Positions 36,899 through 46,345 of a stretch of DNA of 64,000 nt are shown here, piece by piece. Source of the stretch: Bradyrhizobium sp. NAS80.1 (GTDB lineage: Bacteria > Pseudomonadota > Alphaproteobacteria > Rhizobiales > Xanthobacteraceae); assembly GCF_001908205.1 (NCBI RefSeq), contig NZ_LGHL01000026.1:59687-123686 (forward strand), read 5' to 3'. The number at the start of each line of letters is the position of its first letter. Position 1 is the stretch's first letter. The translations under genes were made by a program, and so were the position numbers. A model generated the notes under the pieces. The model worked only from the letters and a program-made list of their open reading frames with translations. It ran no database searches and had not been told where the DNA came from.

Positions 36899-37711
36899 AT
36901 GCAGGGCCCTGAGGACGATGCCGGCCTCACCGGCAAGGTTGCGCTGATCAGTGGCGGCGGCGCCGCGGGCGACGGGATCGGCAACGGCCGCGCCGCAGCA
37001 ATCCTGCTGGCCCGTGCCGGAGCCAAGGTGCTGGTGGCCGATCGCGACCTCAAGCTCGCCGAACGCACGGTGGAGATGATCGTCGCCGAAGGCGGCACGG
37101 CCGCTGCCCACGGCGGTGACGTCACCAGCGAGGCTGACTGCGAGAGGTTGGTCCAGGCCGCACTCGACCGCTGGGGCCGGCTCGATTTCCTCGACAACAA
37201 TGTCGGCATCGGCAGCCGCGGTAGCGTCGTCGACGAGGCGCCCGAGCAGTATCGCCGCGTCATGCAGGTCAATGTCGAGACTATGTTCCTGCTGTCGAAG
37301 CACGCGATCCCCGCCATGATCAAGACCGCCAAGGGCGGCGCGATCGTCAACATCTCCTCGATCTCGGCGCTGCGGCCGCGTGGACTAACGACCTACTCGA
37401 CCTCGAAGGCCGCGATCATCGGCCTCACGCGCGCCATGGCGGTCGATCACGGCCGCGACAACATCCGCGTCAACTGCATCTGCCCAGGACCGATGTACAC
37501 GCCGATGGTCCATGCCCGCGGCATGAGCGAGCAGGCGCGCGCCAACCGCGCTAAAGCTTCGCTGCTGAAGACAGAAGGCACCGGCTGGGACGTCGGCCAT
37601 GCCGTCAAATTCCTGCTCAGCAATTTTGCGCGCTACATCACCGGCCAGGTGCTGGTGGTCGACGGCGGCGTGACGCTGCAGGCACCGGAACGCGAGTCAC
37701 AAGAACACTAG
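36899..37711 (+). CDS. Short-chain dehydrogenase/reductase (first of a pair)
   Basis: 270 residues from ATG 36899 (the ATG at 36818 adds an implausible tail). Classical SDR with an enlarged nucleotide loop GGGAAGDGIGNGRAAAI, NNVGIGS, active Ser in NISSISA and the Tyr-Lys pair in YSTSKAA. NAD(P)H-dependent alcohol/ketone conversion, cytoplasmic. The GxGNGRA loop and the GTGWDVGHA motif near the C-terminus are shared with the SDR at 38285, so the two are paralogues flanking a carboxymuconolactone-decarboxylase-family gene. All three are codirectional and tightly spaced (17 and 1 bases), one operon. Substrate unknown. Confidence 0.9.
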   Translation: MQGPEDDAGLTGKVALISGGGAAGDGIGNGRAAAILLARAGAKVLVADRDLKLAERTVEMIVAEGGTAAAHGGDVTSEADCERLVQAALDRWGRLDFLDNNVGIGSRGSVVDEAPEQYRRVMQVNVETMFLLSKHAIPAMIKTAKGGAIVNISSISALRPRGLTTYSTSKAAIIGLTRAMAVDHGRDNIRVNCICPGPMYTPMVHARGMSEQARANRAKASLLKTEGTGWDVGHAVKFLLSNFARYITGQVLVVDGGVTLQAPERESQEH

Positions 37712-37728
37712 CAGAAGGAAACACGGGG

Positions 37729-38283
37729 ATGGCCCGCCTGCCCTATCTCGAGGCCGACCAGGTCGCGCCCGAATATCGCGAGATGCTCAAGCGCAACACC
37801 AACCTGCACAAGCTCCTGGTCAACTCACCGGAGATGGCGCGCGCCTTCAACGGCATCGGCGGCTACATCCGCTTCAAGAGCAAGCTCGACCCGCGCCTGC
37901 GGGAGCTCGCGATCCTCCAGGTCGGCTGGATGGAGAAGTCGGAATACGAGTTCACCCATCATGTGAAGATCGGCAAGGAGTTCGGTGTCACCGACGAGGA
38001 CATTGCGGGCCTGATGGCGGAGACCGAAGGCAAGCCGTCGAAGCTTGAGCCATTGGCCAGAGCGATCCTGAAAGGCGCCCGCGAGATGGTCCGCGAGCTT
38101 GCGATGTCCGATGCGACCTTCGCCGAGATCAAGCAGCACCTCTCCGACGAGCACATGGTCGACCTCGTCCTGACCATTGCCTTCTATTGCGGCGTGGTGC
38201 GCGTGCTCGCCACCATGACGATCGACAACGAGTCTTATTACAAAGAGGTACTCCAGCAGTACCCGATCCCGGGAGTGAACTGA
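37729..38283 (+). CDS. Carboxymuconolactone decarboxylase/AhpD-fold family protein
   Basis: 184 residues of all-helical AhpD fold (LDPRLRELAILQVGWMEKSEYEFTHHVKIGKEFGV). The position where AhpD has CxxC and PcaC has a single Cys contains no cysteine, so peroxidase activity is excluded and a lyase/isomerase or structural function is more likely. It sits between two paralogous SDR genes, suggesting a step in the same ring or side-chain catabolic path. Start ATG 37729 with AAGGAAA upstream. Confidence 0.85.
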   Translation: MARLPYLEADQVAPEYREMLKRNTNLHKLLVNSPEMARAFNGIGGYIRFKSKLDPRLRELAILQVGWMEKSEYEFTHHVKIGKEFGVTDEDIAGLMAETEGKPSKLEPLARAILKGAREMVRELAMSDATFAEIKQHLSDEHMVDLVLTIAFYCGVVRVLATMTIDNESYYKEVLQQYPIPGVN

Positions 38284-38284
38284 C

Positions 38285-39085
38285 ATGCGCTTGAAGGACA
38301 AGGTTGCTATCGTCGTCGGCGCCGGCCAGAGCCCCGGCGAAGGCATGGGCAATGGCCGCGCCACGGCGCTGACCTTCGCGCGCGAGGGCGCAAAGGTGCT
38401 GTGCGTGGACCATCACCTGGAGTCGGCGCAGGAGACCGTCGCGATGATCGCGGCGAAGCAAGGCACCGCCGCAGCCTTCAAGGCCGACGTGACCAGTTCA
38501 GCCGACATCAAGGCGATGGTGGCGGATGCCAGGGCGCGCTGGGGCCGGATCGACGTGCTGCACAACAATGTCGGCGTCAGCCTGTCCGGCGGCGATGCCG
38601 AGCTGCTTCAGCTCACCGAAGAAGCGTTCGACCGCGTCGTCGCCATCAATCTGAAGAGCTGCATCATGGCGGCGAAAGAGGTGATCCCGATCATGCGCGC
38701 GCAGAAAAGCGGCGCCATCATCAACATCTCCTCGATGGCGGCAATCACCACCTATCCCTACGTCGGCTACAAGGCGACGAAATCGGCGATGATCGCCTTC
38801 ACCGAACAGCTCGCCTACCAGAACGCTGAATACGGCATCCGCGCCAACGTCATCCTGCCCGGCCTGATGAACACGCCGATGGCCGTCGATACCCGCGCCC
38901 GCGAATGGCACAAGACCCGCGCCGAAGTCGAAGCCGAACGCGACAGCAAGGTGCCGCTGCGCAAGAAGATGGGCACCGGATGGGACGTCGCGAATGCCGC
39001 CCTGTTCCTGGCCTCGGATGAAGCGAATTTCATCACGGGCGTGACGCTGCCGGTGGATGGCGGAGCGAGCGTGCGACGGGGGTAA
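38285..39085 (+). CDS. Short-chain dehydrogenase/reductase (second of a pair)
   Basis: 266 residues, ATG at 38285 one base after the preceding stop. It has the extended loop VGAGQSPGEGMGNGRATAL, NNVGVSLSGG, active Ser in NISSMAA and the YxxxK pair in YKATKSAMIAF. Its sequence parallels that of the SDR at 36899, including GTGWDVANA, so one arose by duplication. Rossmann loops of this extended kind are uncommon among classical SDRs and may mark a sub-family. It probably catalyses a related redox step in the same pathway. Confidence 0.9.
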   Translation: MRLKDKVAIVVGAGQSPGEGMGNGRATALTFAREGAKVLCVDHHLESAQETVAMIAAKQGTAAAFKADVTSSADIKAMVADARARWGRIDVLHNNVGVSLSGGDAELLQLTEEAFDRVVAINLKSCIMAAKEVIPIMRAQKSGAIINISSMAAITTYPYVGYKATKSAMIAFTEQLAYQNAEYGIRANVILPGLMNTPMAVDTRAREWHKTRAEVEAERDSKVPLRKKMGTGWDVANAALFLASDEANFITGVTLPVDGGASVRRG

Positions 39086-39087
39086 GT

Positions 39088-39122
39088 CCTCTCCCTCTCC
39101 CAGTTCTTACGGGGAGAGGCGA
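39088..39122. repeat. Partial palindromic repeat (CTCTCCC...GGGGAGAG)
   Basis: A shorter, imperfect relative of the hairpin at 3418-3445, including the same TTCTTACGGGGAGAGG core. It lies between the convergent ends of the SDR (39085) and the PQQ sugar dehydrogenase (39138), where it may act as a bidirectional transcript end. Confidence 0.5.
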
Positions 39123-39137
39123 AGGCGGCGACAACCG

Positions 39138-40473
39138 TCACTGATGCGTCACCCGCCAGATCGTGCCGTTGCCATCTTCCGACACCAGCAGCGATCCGTC
39201 TTTCGCCACCGCTACTCCAACCGGCCGCCCCCCACACCTCCGCGTCGCTCACGACGAAGCCCGTGACGAAATCCTCGTACTCGCCCGTCGGCTTGCCGTC
39301 CTTCATCCGGATGCGGATCACCTTGTAGCCGGTGCGCTTCGACCGGTTCCAGGAACCGTGCTCGGCGGCGAAGGCGTCGCCCTGGTACTCCGACGGAAAC
39401 TGCGTGCCCTGATAGAAGGTCATGCCGAGCGACGCCGAGTGCGGCTGCACCAGCACGTCCGGCACCGTCACCTTGTCCTTCAGATCCGGCCGCGCGCCGG
39501 CATGGCGCGGGTCCTCGTTGCCGCCGATATAGAACCACGGCCAGCCGTAGAACGCGCCTTCCCTCACGCTCGTCACGTAGTCGGGCACGAGATCGTCGCC
39601 AAGGCCGTCGCGTTCGTTGGTCGAGCACCAGGGCAGGCCCGTCTGCGGCTGGATCGCGAGGCCGACGCAGTTGCGGATGCCGGTAGCATAGATCTTCCGC
39701 TCCTTGCCATCAGGGTTGAAGGCCAGCACGGTGGCGCGCTCGCTCTCGCTGGCCCAGGCTGCGCCAAGCGGCTGCTTCTTTGACCAGGCCTCCTGTCCGC
39801 CCGGGGGCGTGCCTATGCCTTCGGCGACGTTGCTCAGCGAGCCGACCGAGACCAGCATGCGCTTGTTGTCCGGCGTGAAGACGATGTCGCGGGTGGAATG
39901 GCCGCCGTCATGCGGCAGGCTTGCCACGATCGTCTCGGCCTTGCCGCGCGCCTTCAGATCGCCGGCCTGGTAGGGAAAGCGGACGACGCTGTCGGTGTTG
40001 GCGACGTACACCCATTGCGGATTGTCACCGGTCGGAAAGAAGGCGATGCCGAACGGCTGCCTCAGGCCGCTGGCAAACACCTCATTGGTCGCGACCTTGC
40101 CGCCCTCGCCGGCGCGAAGCACGCGGATGGTGCCAGCCCGCGTCTCCGCAACGAAGACGTCGCCGTTCGGCGCACCCCTCACGATGCGCGGCGCGTGCAA
40201 ACCCTGCGCGAACAGCTCGATCTTGAATCCTGTCGGCACCTGAAGCGCGGCCTCCGGCGGACGCGGCACCACACGCGGGAATCTTGCAACCGATGGCGTG
40301 GCATTGGGTCTGGCGAGATCCTGCGGTCGGATCAGCCTGACCGTGCCCGGCTTGTCGGCTCGCCAATCACCGTAGGCGTCCTTGCCCTGCAGCACCGGCT
40401 CGGCCTGCGCACAGGTCGCAACCGCGGCGAACAATCCCGCGGCCATCATCACGGACGAAATCCTGTTCTTCAC
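39138..40473 (-). pseudogene. Soluble PQQ-dependent sugar (sorbosone/glucose) dehydrogenase, frameshifted near its C-terminus
   Basis: Begins MKNRISSVMMAAGLFAAVATCAQA, a Sec signal, then a beta-propeller typical of soluble PQQ-linked sugar dehydrogenases (GFKIELFAQGLHAPR, NGDVFVAETRAGTIRV, DGGHSTRDIVF, RDGLGDDLVPDYV, GWPWFYIGGNEDP, AEHGSWNRSKRTGYKVIRI). The last intact stretch is GFVVSDAEVWG. A run of six C at 39228-39233 (plus strand) has one base too many: with five, the frame would read WGRPVGVAVAKDGSLL and later GTIWRVTHQ, ending at 39138. With the shift the frame instead continues as unrelated residues to 38815, deep inside the SDR. Only the last 30 or so residues are lost, so activity is uncertain. 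Sequencing error is possible. Confidence 0.85.
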
Positions 40474-40709
40474 GTCGTCCTTCCTCCGGCCTCCACGTGT
40501 CGCTCGTCAACGCCGATCGACCCGCAAACGTTCTGCGACAGGCCAAACGCCTGCCGAGTCCCACGTCATCTCATGCCCGCACGATGTGCATCAGGCGCGG
40601 TCCATCGTACTGGAAAATGCGGCTGATCGGTGCGACACATTGTAAGGGCACGGCCGCCGCTTGCGGTCATCAAAGCTGCGGCATTGGCGTCGCAATTGAT
40701 GGAGTGATT

Positions 40710-41900
40710 ATGTGGGGATCCATCATTTCGGAATGGGCGAGCCTGCTGCTCCGCTGGCTGCATGTGGTAGCCGCGATCGCCTGGATCGGCAGTTCCTTCT
40801 ACTTCATCCATCTCGATCTCAGCCTGCAACCGAAAGCTGACCTGCCGAATGGCGTGCAGGGCGAGGCCTGGCAGGTCCATGGTGGCGGCTTCTACCGGAT
40901 CATGAAATATCTGGTCGCGCCGAGCCAGATGCCGGAGGAGCTCACCTGGTTCAAATCAGAGGCCTACACCACCTGGCTGTCCGGCTTCGCGCTTATGGTG
41001 GTTGTGTACTATCTCGACGCCGATCTATTCCTGGTCGACAAGTCGATCCTCGATCTGACGCCGGTCCAGGCGGGGCTGTTCAGCTTCTGCAGTTTGGCGC
41101 TGGCGTGGCTGCTCTACGAGGCCGCCTGCCGCACCGGGCTTGCACAGCGCGAGCTGCCCTTCGCCATCGGCGGCTATCTGTTCCTGGTCGCGCTGACCTA
41201 CGCCTTCACCCATGTGCTGAGCGGACGCGGCGCCTTCAACCAGATCGGGGCGATCATCGGCACCATCATGGTCGCCAACGTTTTTGCCGTGATCATTCCG
41301 AACCAGAAGAAGATCGTCGCTAGCCTGATCGCGGGACAGGCACCCGAGCCGAAACTCGGCAAGACCAGCAAGGAGCGCTCGGTCCACAACAACTACCTGA
41401 CACTCCCCGTGGTCGTGCTGATGATCAGCAACCACTATCCCCTGCTCTACGCCACCCGCTTCAACTGGATCATCGTCGCGATCGTGCTGGCGATGGGGCC
41501 GGTGATCCGCCATTTCTTCAACGAGCGCCATGCCGGGCGCAAGTCGCCGTGGTGGGTGTGGGGCGTCGCCGCCGTGGGAGCGATCGCGATCTGCCTGCTC
41601 TCCGCGGCGGGCCCGCGCGAGGTGACGACAAGCGCGCTGTCGGCGCCGCCGACGCTCGCCAATGTCGAGGAAATCGTGATGTCCCGCTGTAGCATGTGCC
41701 ATGCGGCCGAGCCAGTCTGGGCCGGCATCGTGACTGCGCCGAAGGGCATTCTGCTCGATGCGCCCGCGCATATCCAACGCAACATCCGCCTGATCGGCCG
41801 CGTCGCCGCCTGGTCCGCTGCAATGCCGCCGGGCAACATCACCGAGATGACCAGCAAGGAGCGCGCCATCCTCGCCGCCTATATCGAGCAGACTCGCTAA
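40710..41900 (+). CDS. puuD: Membrane-bound urate hydroxylase PuuD
   Basis: 396 residues from ATG 40710 (GGAG five bases upstream). An N-terminal eight-helix membrane domain of the DUF989 type (SLLLRWLHVVAAIAWIGSSFYFIHLDLSL) is followed by a periplasmic cytochrome c domain with a heme site CSMCH (about residue 327). This form of urate oxidase converts urate to 5-hydroxyisourate and passes electrons to cytochrome c instead of oxygen. It belongs to purine degradation; hiuH and uraD-type partner genes are not adjacent. Divergent from the PQQ sugar dehydrogenase. Confidence 0.92.
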   Translation: MWGSIISEWASLLLRWLHVVAAIAWIGSSFYFIHLDLSLQPKADLPNGVQGEAWQVHGGGFYRIMKYLVAPSQMPEELTWFKSEAYTTWLSGFALMVVVYYLDADLFLVDKSILDLTPVQAGLFSFCSLALAWLLYEAACRTGLAQRELPFAIGGYLFLVALTYAFTHVLSGRGAFNQIGAIIGTIMVANVFAVIIPNQKKIVASLIAGQAPEPKLGKTSKERSVHNNYLTLPVVVLMISNHYPLLYATRFNWIIVAIVLAMGPVIRHFFNERHAGRKSPWWVWGVAAVGAIAICLLSAAGPREVTTSALSAPPTLANVEEIVMSRCSMCHAAEPVWAGIVTAPKGILLDAPAHIQRNIRLIGRVAAWSAAMPPGNITEMTSKERAILAAYIEQTR

Positions 41901-42044
41901 CGCCATCACGCGTCGACGCCGCGTTTCGCGGAATGAAATTCCGCATTTCCCGCTGATTTGAAAATGACTTGATCGCCTATCCGTCGTAGACAGGACCAGC
42001 GGCCGCTGCCGCGCTCCAGTCAGTTTGAATTCGGGGAAAGAACA

Positions 42045-42902
42045 GTGGCCCTCAAGAACGTCATCGGTATCGACCACGCCGTGGTCATGGTTCAGGACCT
42101 CGACAAGGCCGCCGAGAATTATCGGCAACTCGGCTTCACCGTCTCGCCGCGCGGCACCCACAGCGCGCATATGGGCTCCGGCAACTATACCATCATGTTC
42201 GACCCGGACTACATGGAGCTGCTCGGCGTGCTCTCCCCGACCGAGCACAATGCGCCGGCGCGCGCCTTCCTCGACAAGCGCGGCGAAGGCATCGAGCGGA
42301 TCGCCTTCACCGCTGTCGATTCCGCCGCCGGTGCTGAGGAGATCCGTGCGCGGGGCCTCACGCCGATCGGCCCGACCGATTTCGAACGGCCCGTCACGTT
42401 GCCGAACGGCTCGGTCTCGGCGGCAAAGTTCCGCACCTTCATGTGGCCGACCGCGGAGGCGCCAGGCGGCGTACGCATCTTCGCTTGCCAACACAAAACG
42501 CGCGAAACGGTTTGGATTCCCGAGCTCATGAAGCACGCCAATGCGGCGAAGCGGATCAAGCAGGCGCTGATCGCAACGCCCGAGCCTACGAAGGAAGCTG
42601 CGCATCTGAGCCGGCTGATCGACCGCGAGCCGAAGACCGACGCCGACGGCGCGGTCGCCGTGCCCTCCGGCGGCGATCGCGCCGACTTCGTCTATCTGAC
42701 GCTGGACCAGCTCGGCAAACGTTATCCCGGTGTGCCGCTCGCAGGTCTGTCCGAGCGCGGTGGTGCGGCGCTGGTGCTCGTGAGCGGCGATCTGACGGCG
42801 ACCGAGAAGGCGCTCGGCCCCACCGCCATCCGCAGCGGGACCGCCATCTGCGTACCGCCGGCCAAGGCCAACGGCACCCTGCTCGCCTTCGTTACCGGCT
42901 GA
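42045..42902 (+). CDS. VOC (glyoxalase-like domain) family protein
   Basis: 285 residues from GTG 42045 (GGGGAAAG upstream). The N-terminal IDHAVVMVQDLDKAAENYRQLGFTVSPRG is the start of a vicinal-oxygen-chelate fold with the first metal His; DPDYMELLGVL supplies the Glu ligand. A second, more divergent half (about 150-285) corresponds to the glyoxalase-like domain found in many uncharacterised alphaproteobacterial proteins. Possible metal-dependent isomerase, lyase or dioxygenase. No pathway link from neighbours. Confidence 0.8.
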   Translation: MALKNVIGIDHAVVMVQDLDKAAENYRQLGFTVSPRGTHSAHMGSGNYTIMFDPDYMELLGVLSPTEHNAPARAFLDKRGEGIERIAFTAVDSAAGAEEIRARGLTPIGPTDFERPVTLPNGSVSAAKFRTFMWPTAEAPGGVRIFACQHKTRETVWIPELMKHANAAKRIKQALIATPEPTKEAAHLSRLIDREPKTDADGAVAVPSGGDRADFVYLTLDQLGKRYPGVPLAGLSERGGAALVLVSGDLTATEKALGPTAIRSGTAICVPPAKANGTLLAFVTG

Positions 42903-42981
42903 TTTTAACTAATTCTTTAACAGGCGTTTACCCGGCGGCTCTAGGATTTACGGCTGTTCACGCCGCCTTGGGGCCAAGCGC

Positions 42982-43256
42982 ATGTTTAAAGAGGGGTCGC
43001 CGATCGCCTATGACGCGCCGGCCGAACTGAAGAAGTGGCCGTCGCTAAAGGGCCAGAGGCAAAAGGACAGAGGTCCGCCCTATCTCGTCTACAACGGCAC
43101 GCTCGCCGACTGCGTCCGCGAGCTCATGGGCAAGCCCATCAAAGGCATCTCGCTCTACGACATCATGACGAGGCCGCAACCGGCCTCGACCAGACCGTGC
43201 TCTCGCCCGGCGATGCCGCCGAGATCGCGATGCGCAAGGATTTTCCCAAGGATTGA
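42982..43256 (+). pseudogene. Conserved-looking small protein interrupted by a frameshift
   Basis: Translation MFKEGSPIAYDAP...GTLADCVRELMGKPIKGISLYDIMT is coherent, then turns to low-quality sequence. Adding one base near 43167-43175 (after ATGACG) restores TEAATGLDQTVLSPGDAAEIAMRKDFPKD and a TGA at 43256, about 91 residues. Both parts look coding, so a single-base deletion is likely, or a sequencing error. Function unknown. Confidence 0.6.
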
Positions 43257-43399
43257 AGCGGAATAGCTTTCGTTGAAACCGATGCGAGCCAGAGCGCCTT
43301 TCCCGTAGGGGATGGTGGACCCCAACCGGCGCCCGCGCGCGGCTGGAAAAAGCGCAAAGGCACGCGCCGTCCACGTCGCATCGAGCGAGCGCTAACCGG

Positions 43400-43783
43400 T
43401 CACACCGGCTTCTCGTCGTCGGTCACCGGCGACGTCACCACCAGGAACACGAGATCGGTCAGGCCGGAATTCGAGATCGCGTGCTCGACGCCGGGCGGCA
43501 AGAAGATCACGTCGTGCTTCCGCACCACGTGGCTCTTGCCGGCGATCTCCATCAGGCCTTCGCCGTCGAGCACGTGATAGACCTGCTCCTGCACCTTGTG
43601 GTGGTGCCGCGCGACATAGGCCATCGGCTGGTACATCGAGATCCGGTAGTCGATGTGGCGCGAGCCCGCCGTCTCCGGCATCACCAGCGGCTTCGACAGC
43701 GCGCCGCCGAAATGATTGGGAAATTCGCGCCAGGGCACCTCGGCGATGTTGCGGATGAAGGCGCCGTTGCTCTCCTCGACCAT
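43400..43783 (-). CDS. Cupin-domain protein
   Basis: 127 residues: a single cupin barrel with the first metal-binding motif YVARHHHKVQEQVYHVLDGEGLMEI (His, His, Gln/Glu) and the second motif FLPPGVEHAISN (His). Small cupins of this kind bind Fe or Mn and act as isomerases, dioxygenases or sensors. It is the last gene of a minus-strand operon after a TPP-dependent enzyme and an SDR, with 11 bases between it and the SDR stop. SD GGGAGCA before ATG 43783. Confidence 0.85.
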   Translation of the reverse strand: MVEESNGAFIRNIAEVPWREFPNHFGGALSKPLVMPETAGSRHIDYRISMYQPMAYVARHHHKVQEQVYHVLDGEGLMEIAGKSHVVRKHDVIFLPPGVEHAISNSGLTDLVFLVVTSPVTDDEKPV

Positions 43784-43794
43784 GATCGTGCTCC

Positions 43795-44499
43795 CTAATT
43801 CACCAGCGCGCCGCCGTCGATATAGACGATCGAGCCCGTGGCAAAGCCGTTCGCCATGAAGCTGAGGATCTGCTGGGCGATGTCGTCGGCCATGCCGACA
43901 CGGCCGACCGGCAGCGCGGCCGCTGTCTTCCCCAGCATCTCCTTCCGCGCCGCTTCCGGCATCGCCGCCCGGATCGGCGTATCGATCACGCCGGGCGACA
44001 CCGCATTCACGCGTACCGGCGCAAGCTCGAGCGCGAGCGCACGGGCCAGCGATTCCAGCGCCCCGTTTGCCGCACTCACGATCGCCGAATTCGGCCGCGG
44101 CCTGATGCTGAGAAAGCCGGTGACGAGCGTCAGCGAGCCGCCCGGACGGATCTCGGCCTCGTGCGCGACGCGCCAGGCGCCCCAGAATTTGCCTTCCATG
44201 GTGCCGCGAACGTCCTCCATCGCAACCGTCTTGAACGGTCCGGTGCGAAGCTGCGCAGCGGTGAGCACGACGTGATCGACGGCACCGGTGCGGCGGAACA
44301 GATCAGCGACGCTCTGGTCGCTGCGGACATCGGTGGGAATAGCCGTGACTTTCAGACGCTCGGCGACGGGATCGAGCTTCGCGGCGTTGCGCGAGGCGAT
44401 GATGACGTCCGCGCCCTGGCTCTTGGCGAGTTCTGCCGTAGCAAGCCCGATGCCTGAGGAGCCGCCGACCACGACGACCTTTTTGCCTGCGAGCGTCAT
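43795..44499 (-). CDS. Short-chain dehydrogenase/reductase
   Basis: 234 residues from ATG 44499, with GGGGAG at good spacing; the ATG at 44505 is too close. Nucleotide-binding [17 protein letters not shown] and the C-terminal [13 protein letters not shown] are canonical. The catalytic Tyr-Lys motif is atypical: the usual YxxxK position reads [13 protein letters not shown], so this may be a divergent or non-classical member. It is between the TPP-enzyme and the cupin in one operon. Confidence 0.85.
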   Translation of the reverse strand: MTLAGKKVVVVGGSSGIGLATAELAKSQGADVIIASRNAAKLDPVAERLKVTAIPTDVRSDQSVADLFRRTGAVDHVVLTAAQLRTGPFKTVAMEDVRGTMEGKFWGAWRVAHEAEIRPGGSLTLVTGFLSIRPRPNSAIVSAANGALESLARALALELAPVRVNAVSPGVIDTPIRAAMPEAARKEMLGKTAAALPVGRVGMADDIAQQILSFMANGFATGSIVYIDGGALVN

Positions 44500-44545
44500 T
44501 TCCATCTCCCCGATCTTGTCTTGTTTGGTGATTTGCGGGCTTCGG

Positions 44546-46345
44546 TCAGCCCGGCTGGAAGCGCGTGCCGATGCCGGCCTTGCTCTGGCCGAGGCCCGGC
44601 AATTCCCAGACGCCGGCACCGGCCGGATTGACGTCGGCAGCAATGTCGACGTCGATCAGATAGGGCCTGTTGGCGGCGATGCCCTTGCGGATCGCCTCGC
44701 CAATGTCGCCGGCGCGATCGACCCGCACGCCCTCGACGCCGCAGGATCGCGCCATCGCGGCGAAATCCGGATTGTAGCGCTCGCCCGTCTCCGGATGCTT
44801 GAAGTCGGTCGCAAGTTCGCGCCCGCCGAGATAGCCGCGCTGAAGCCCGCGGATCGAGGCATAGGCGTAATTGTTCCAGACCACCCAGACCACGGGCAGA
44901 TTGTATTCGACCGCCGTGCCCAGCACGTTGGCATGCATGAAGAAGGCGCCGTCGCCGCACACCGACACGCAAGGGCGATCGGGGGCCGCGAATTTCGCGC
45001 CCATCACACCAGCCACGCCAAAGCCCATCGGGCCAAATCCCATCGAGCCGATCAGCGAGTCCGGCCGCTTCGGCTTGCAGAAGCCGAGCAGCCAATTGTG
45101 ATGCACGCCGATGTCGGAGACGAGGATGGCGTCCTCCGGCAGCGCCTTATCGATCTCGGCCGCCGCACGCTGCGGATTGATCGGTGTGGTGTCGTCGGAG
45201 AAGCCGGGTGCGACGAACTTGTCCCACTCCTTGCGATAGCCGTCGATCTGCGCCAGCCACTTCTTGCGGGCGTCGGACTTCTTGAAGAGGTTGTCACGGC
45301 GGTCGAGCTCCGCATGCACCTGGCGCAGGAAGGTGCGAACGTCGGCCATCAGTCCGAGTGCGACGGGATAGTTGCGGCCGATCTCCTCTGGATCGATGTC
45401 GACATGGATCAGCTTCGTCGGCGGGATCGTGAAGGAGTAGCCGGGAATCCACGAGCTCGAGGTGCGGTCGTCGAAGCGGACGCCGAGCGCGAGCAGCACG
45501 TCGGCCTGGCGCGCGGCGTGATTGGCCTGGTAATGTCCGGCGCGCGCGACGAGGCCGAGTGCGAGCGGATGATTGACGTCGAGCGCGCCGAGCCCGCTCG
45601 CGGACGACGCAACCGGGATCTGGAGCCGCTCGGCAAGCTTGCGCAATTCGTCAGCCGCGCCGCCATAGCGCACGCCCTGCCCGACCAGCATGACCGGCCG
45701 CTCCGCCGAGAGCAGCATGTCGACCGCCTTCACGACGCCATCAGGATCTGCGCCGCAGCGGCTCGAGATGTTGGCATTCCACTCGATCGCCTTCGGCGCC
45801 TCTTCGGCGGCCGATTCCATGAAGACGTCGAAGGGCACGTCGACCACCACTGGTCCGGGCCGCCCCGTGATCATGGTCTTCCAGGCCTGCCGCACCGCGA
45901 GCGGCACCATCTCGCCTCGCGTCGGCTGAAACACCTTCTTGCACATGGTGCGCACGGTTGATGGAAAGTCTGCTTGATAGTGCCGGTACATTTCCTGGAA
46001 CGCGCCGCGATTGAACTGGCTGGTCGGCACGTTGCCGGTGATCGCCATGAACGGCACGGAATCGAGGAAGGCGTTGGCGAGCGAGATCGGCAAGTTCGCC
46101 GAGCCCGGTCCACAGGAGGTGAAGGTCGCTGTCGGCCTACCCGAGACGCGGTAATAGACGTCGGCCATAAAGCCCGCGACGCTCTCGTGATGCACGGAGA
46201 TCGTCTTGATCTCCTGGGAACGCTCGTACAGCGCGTCGATGAACTGGATATTGCCGTGGCCGCACAGCCCGAACACCTGCGGCACCTTCTCCTGGATCAG
46301 ATAATCGACAATGACCTGGGCGCCATTGAGCATGTTTCGCGACAT
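44546..46345 (-). CDS. Thiamine-pyrophosphate enzyme, acetolactate synthase-like
   Basis: 599 residues from ATG 46345 (GGGAG seven bases upstream). Three domains of the POX/AHAS superfamily are visible: the N-terminal pyrimidine-binding domain (FGLCGHGNIQFIDALYE, HHESVAGFMADVYYRVSG with the cofactor-activating Glu), the central domain (VMLVGQGVRYGGAADELRKLAE) and the TPP-binding motif VSVCGDGAFFMHANVLGTAVEYNLPVVWVVWNN. Probably carboligation or decarboxylation of a 2-oxo acid. It is not adjacent to ilvN, so branched-chain amino acid biosynthesis is unlikely. Divergent from an IclR regulator, which suggests catabolic induction of TPP-enzyme, SDR and cupin as one pathway. Confidence 0.9.
   Translation of the reverse strand: MSRNMLNGAQVIVDYLIQEKVPQVFGLCGHGNIQFIDALYERSQEIKTISVHHESVAGFMADVYYRVSGRPTATFTSCGPGSANLPISLANAFLDSVPFMAITGNVPTSQFNRGAFQEMYRHYQADFPSTVRTMCKKVFQPTRGEMVPLAVRQAWKTMITGRPGPVVVDVPFDVFMESAAEEAPKAIEWNANISSRCGADPDGVVKAVDMLLSAERPVMLVGQGVRYGGAADELRKLAERLQIPVASSASGLGALDVNHPLALGLVARAGHYQANHAARQADVLLALGVRFDDRTSSSWIPGYSFTIPPTKLIHVDIDPEEIGRNYPVALGLMADVRTFLRQVHAELDRRDNLFKKSDARKKWLAQIDGYRKEWDKFVAPGFSDDTTPINPQRAAAEIDKALPEDAILVSDIGVHHNWLLGFCKPKRPDSLIGSMGFGPMGFGVAGVMGAKFAAPDRPCVSVCGDGAFFMHANVLGTAVEYNLPVVWVVWNNYAYASIRGLQRGYLGGRELATDFKHPETGERYNPDFAAMARSCGVEGVRVDRAGDIGEAIRKGIAANRPYLIDVDIAADVNPAGAGVWELPGLGQSKAGIGTRFQPG

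Noticed and set aside
44288..45961. 557-codon plus-strand frame over the TPP-enzyme
   Set aside because: Antisense shadow; the minus-strand gene has complete TPP motifs and ribosome site.
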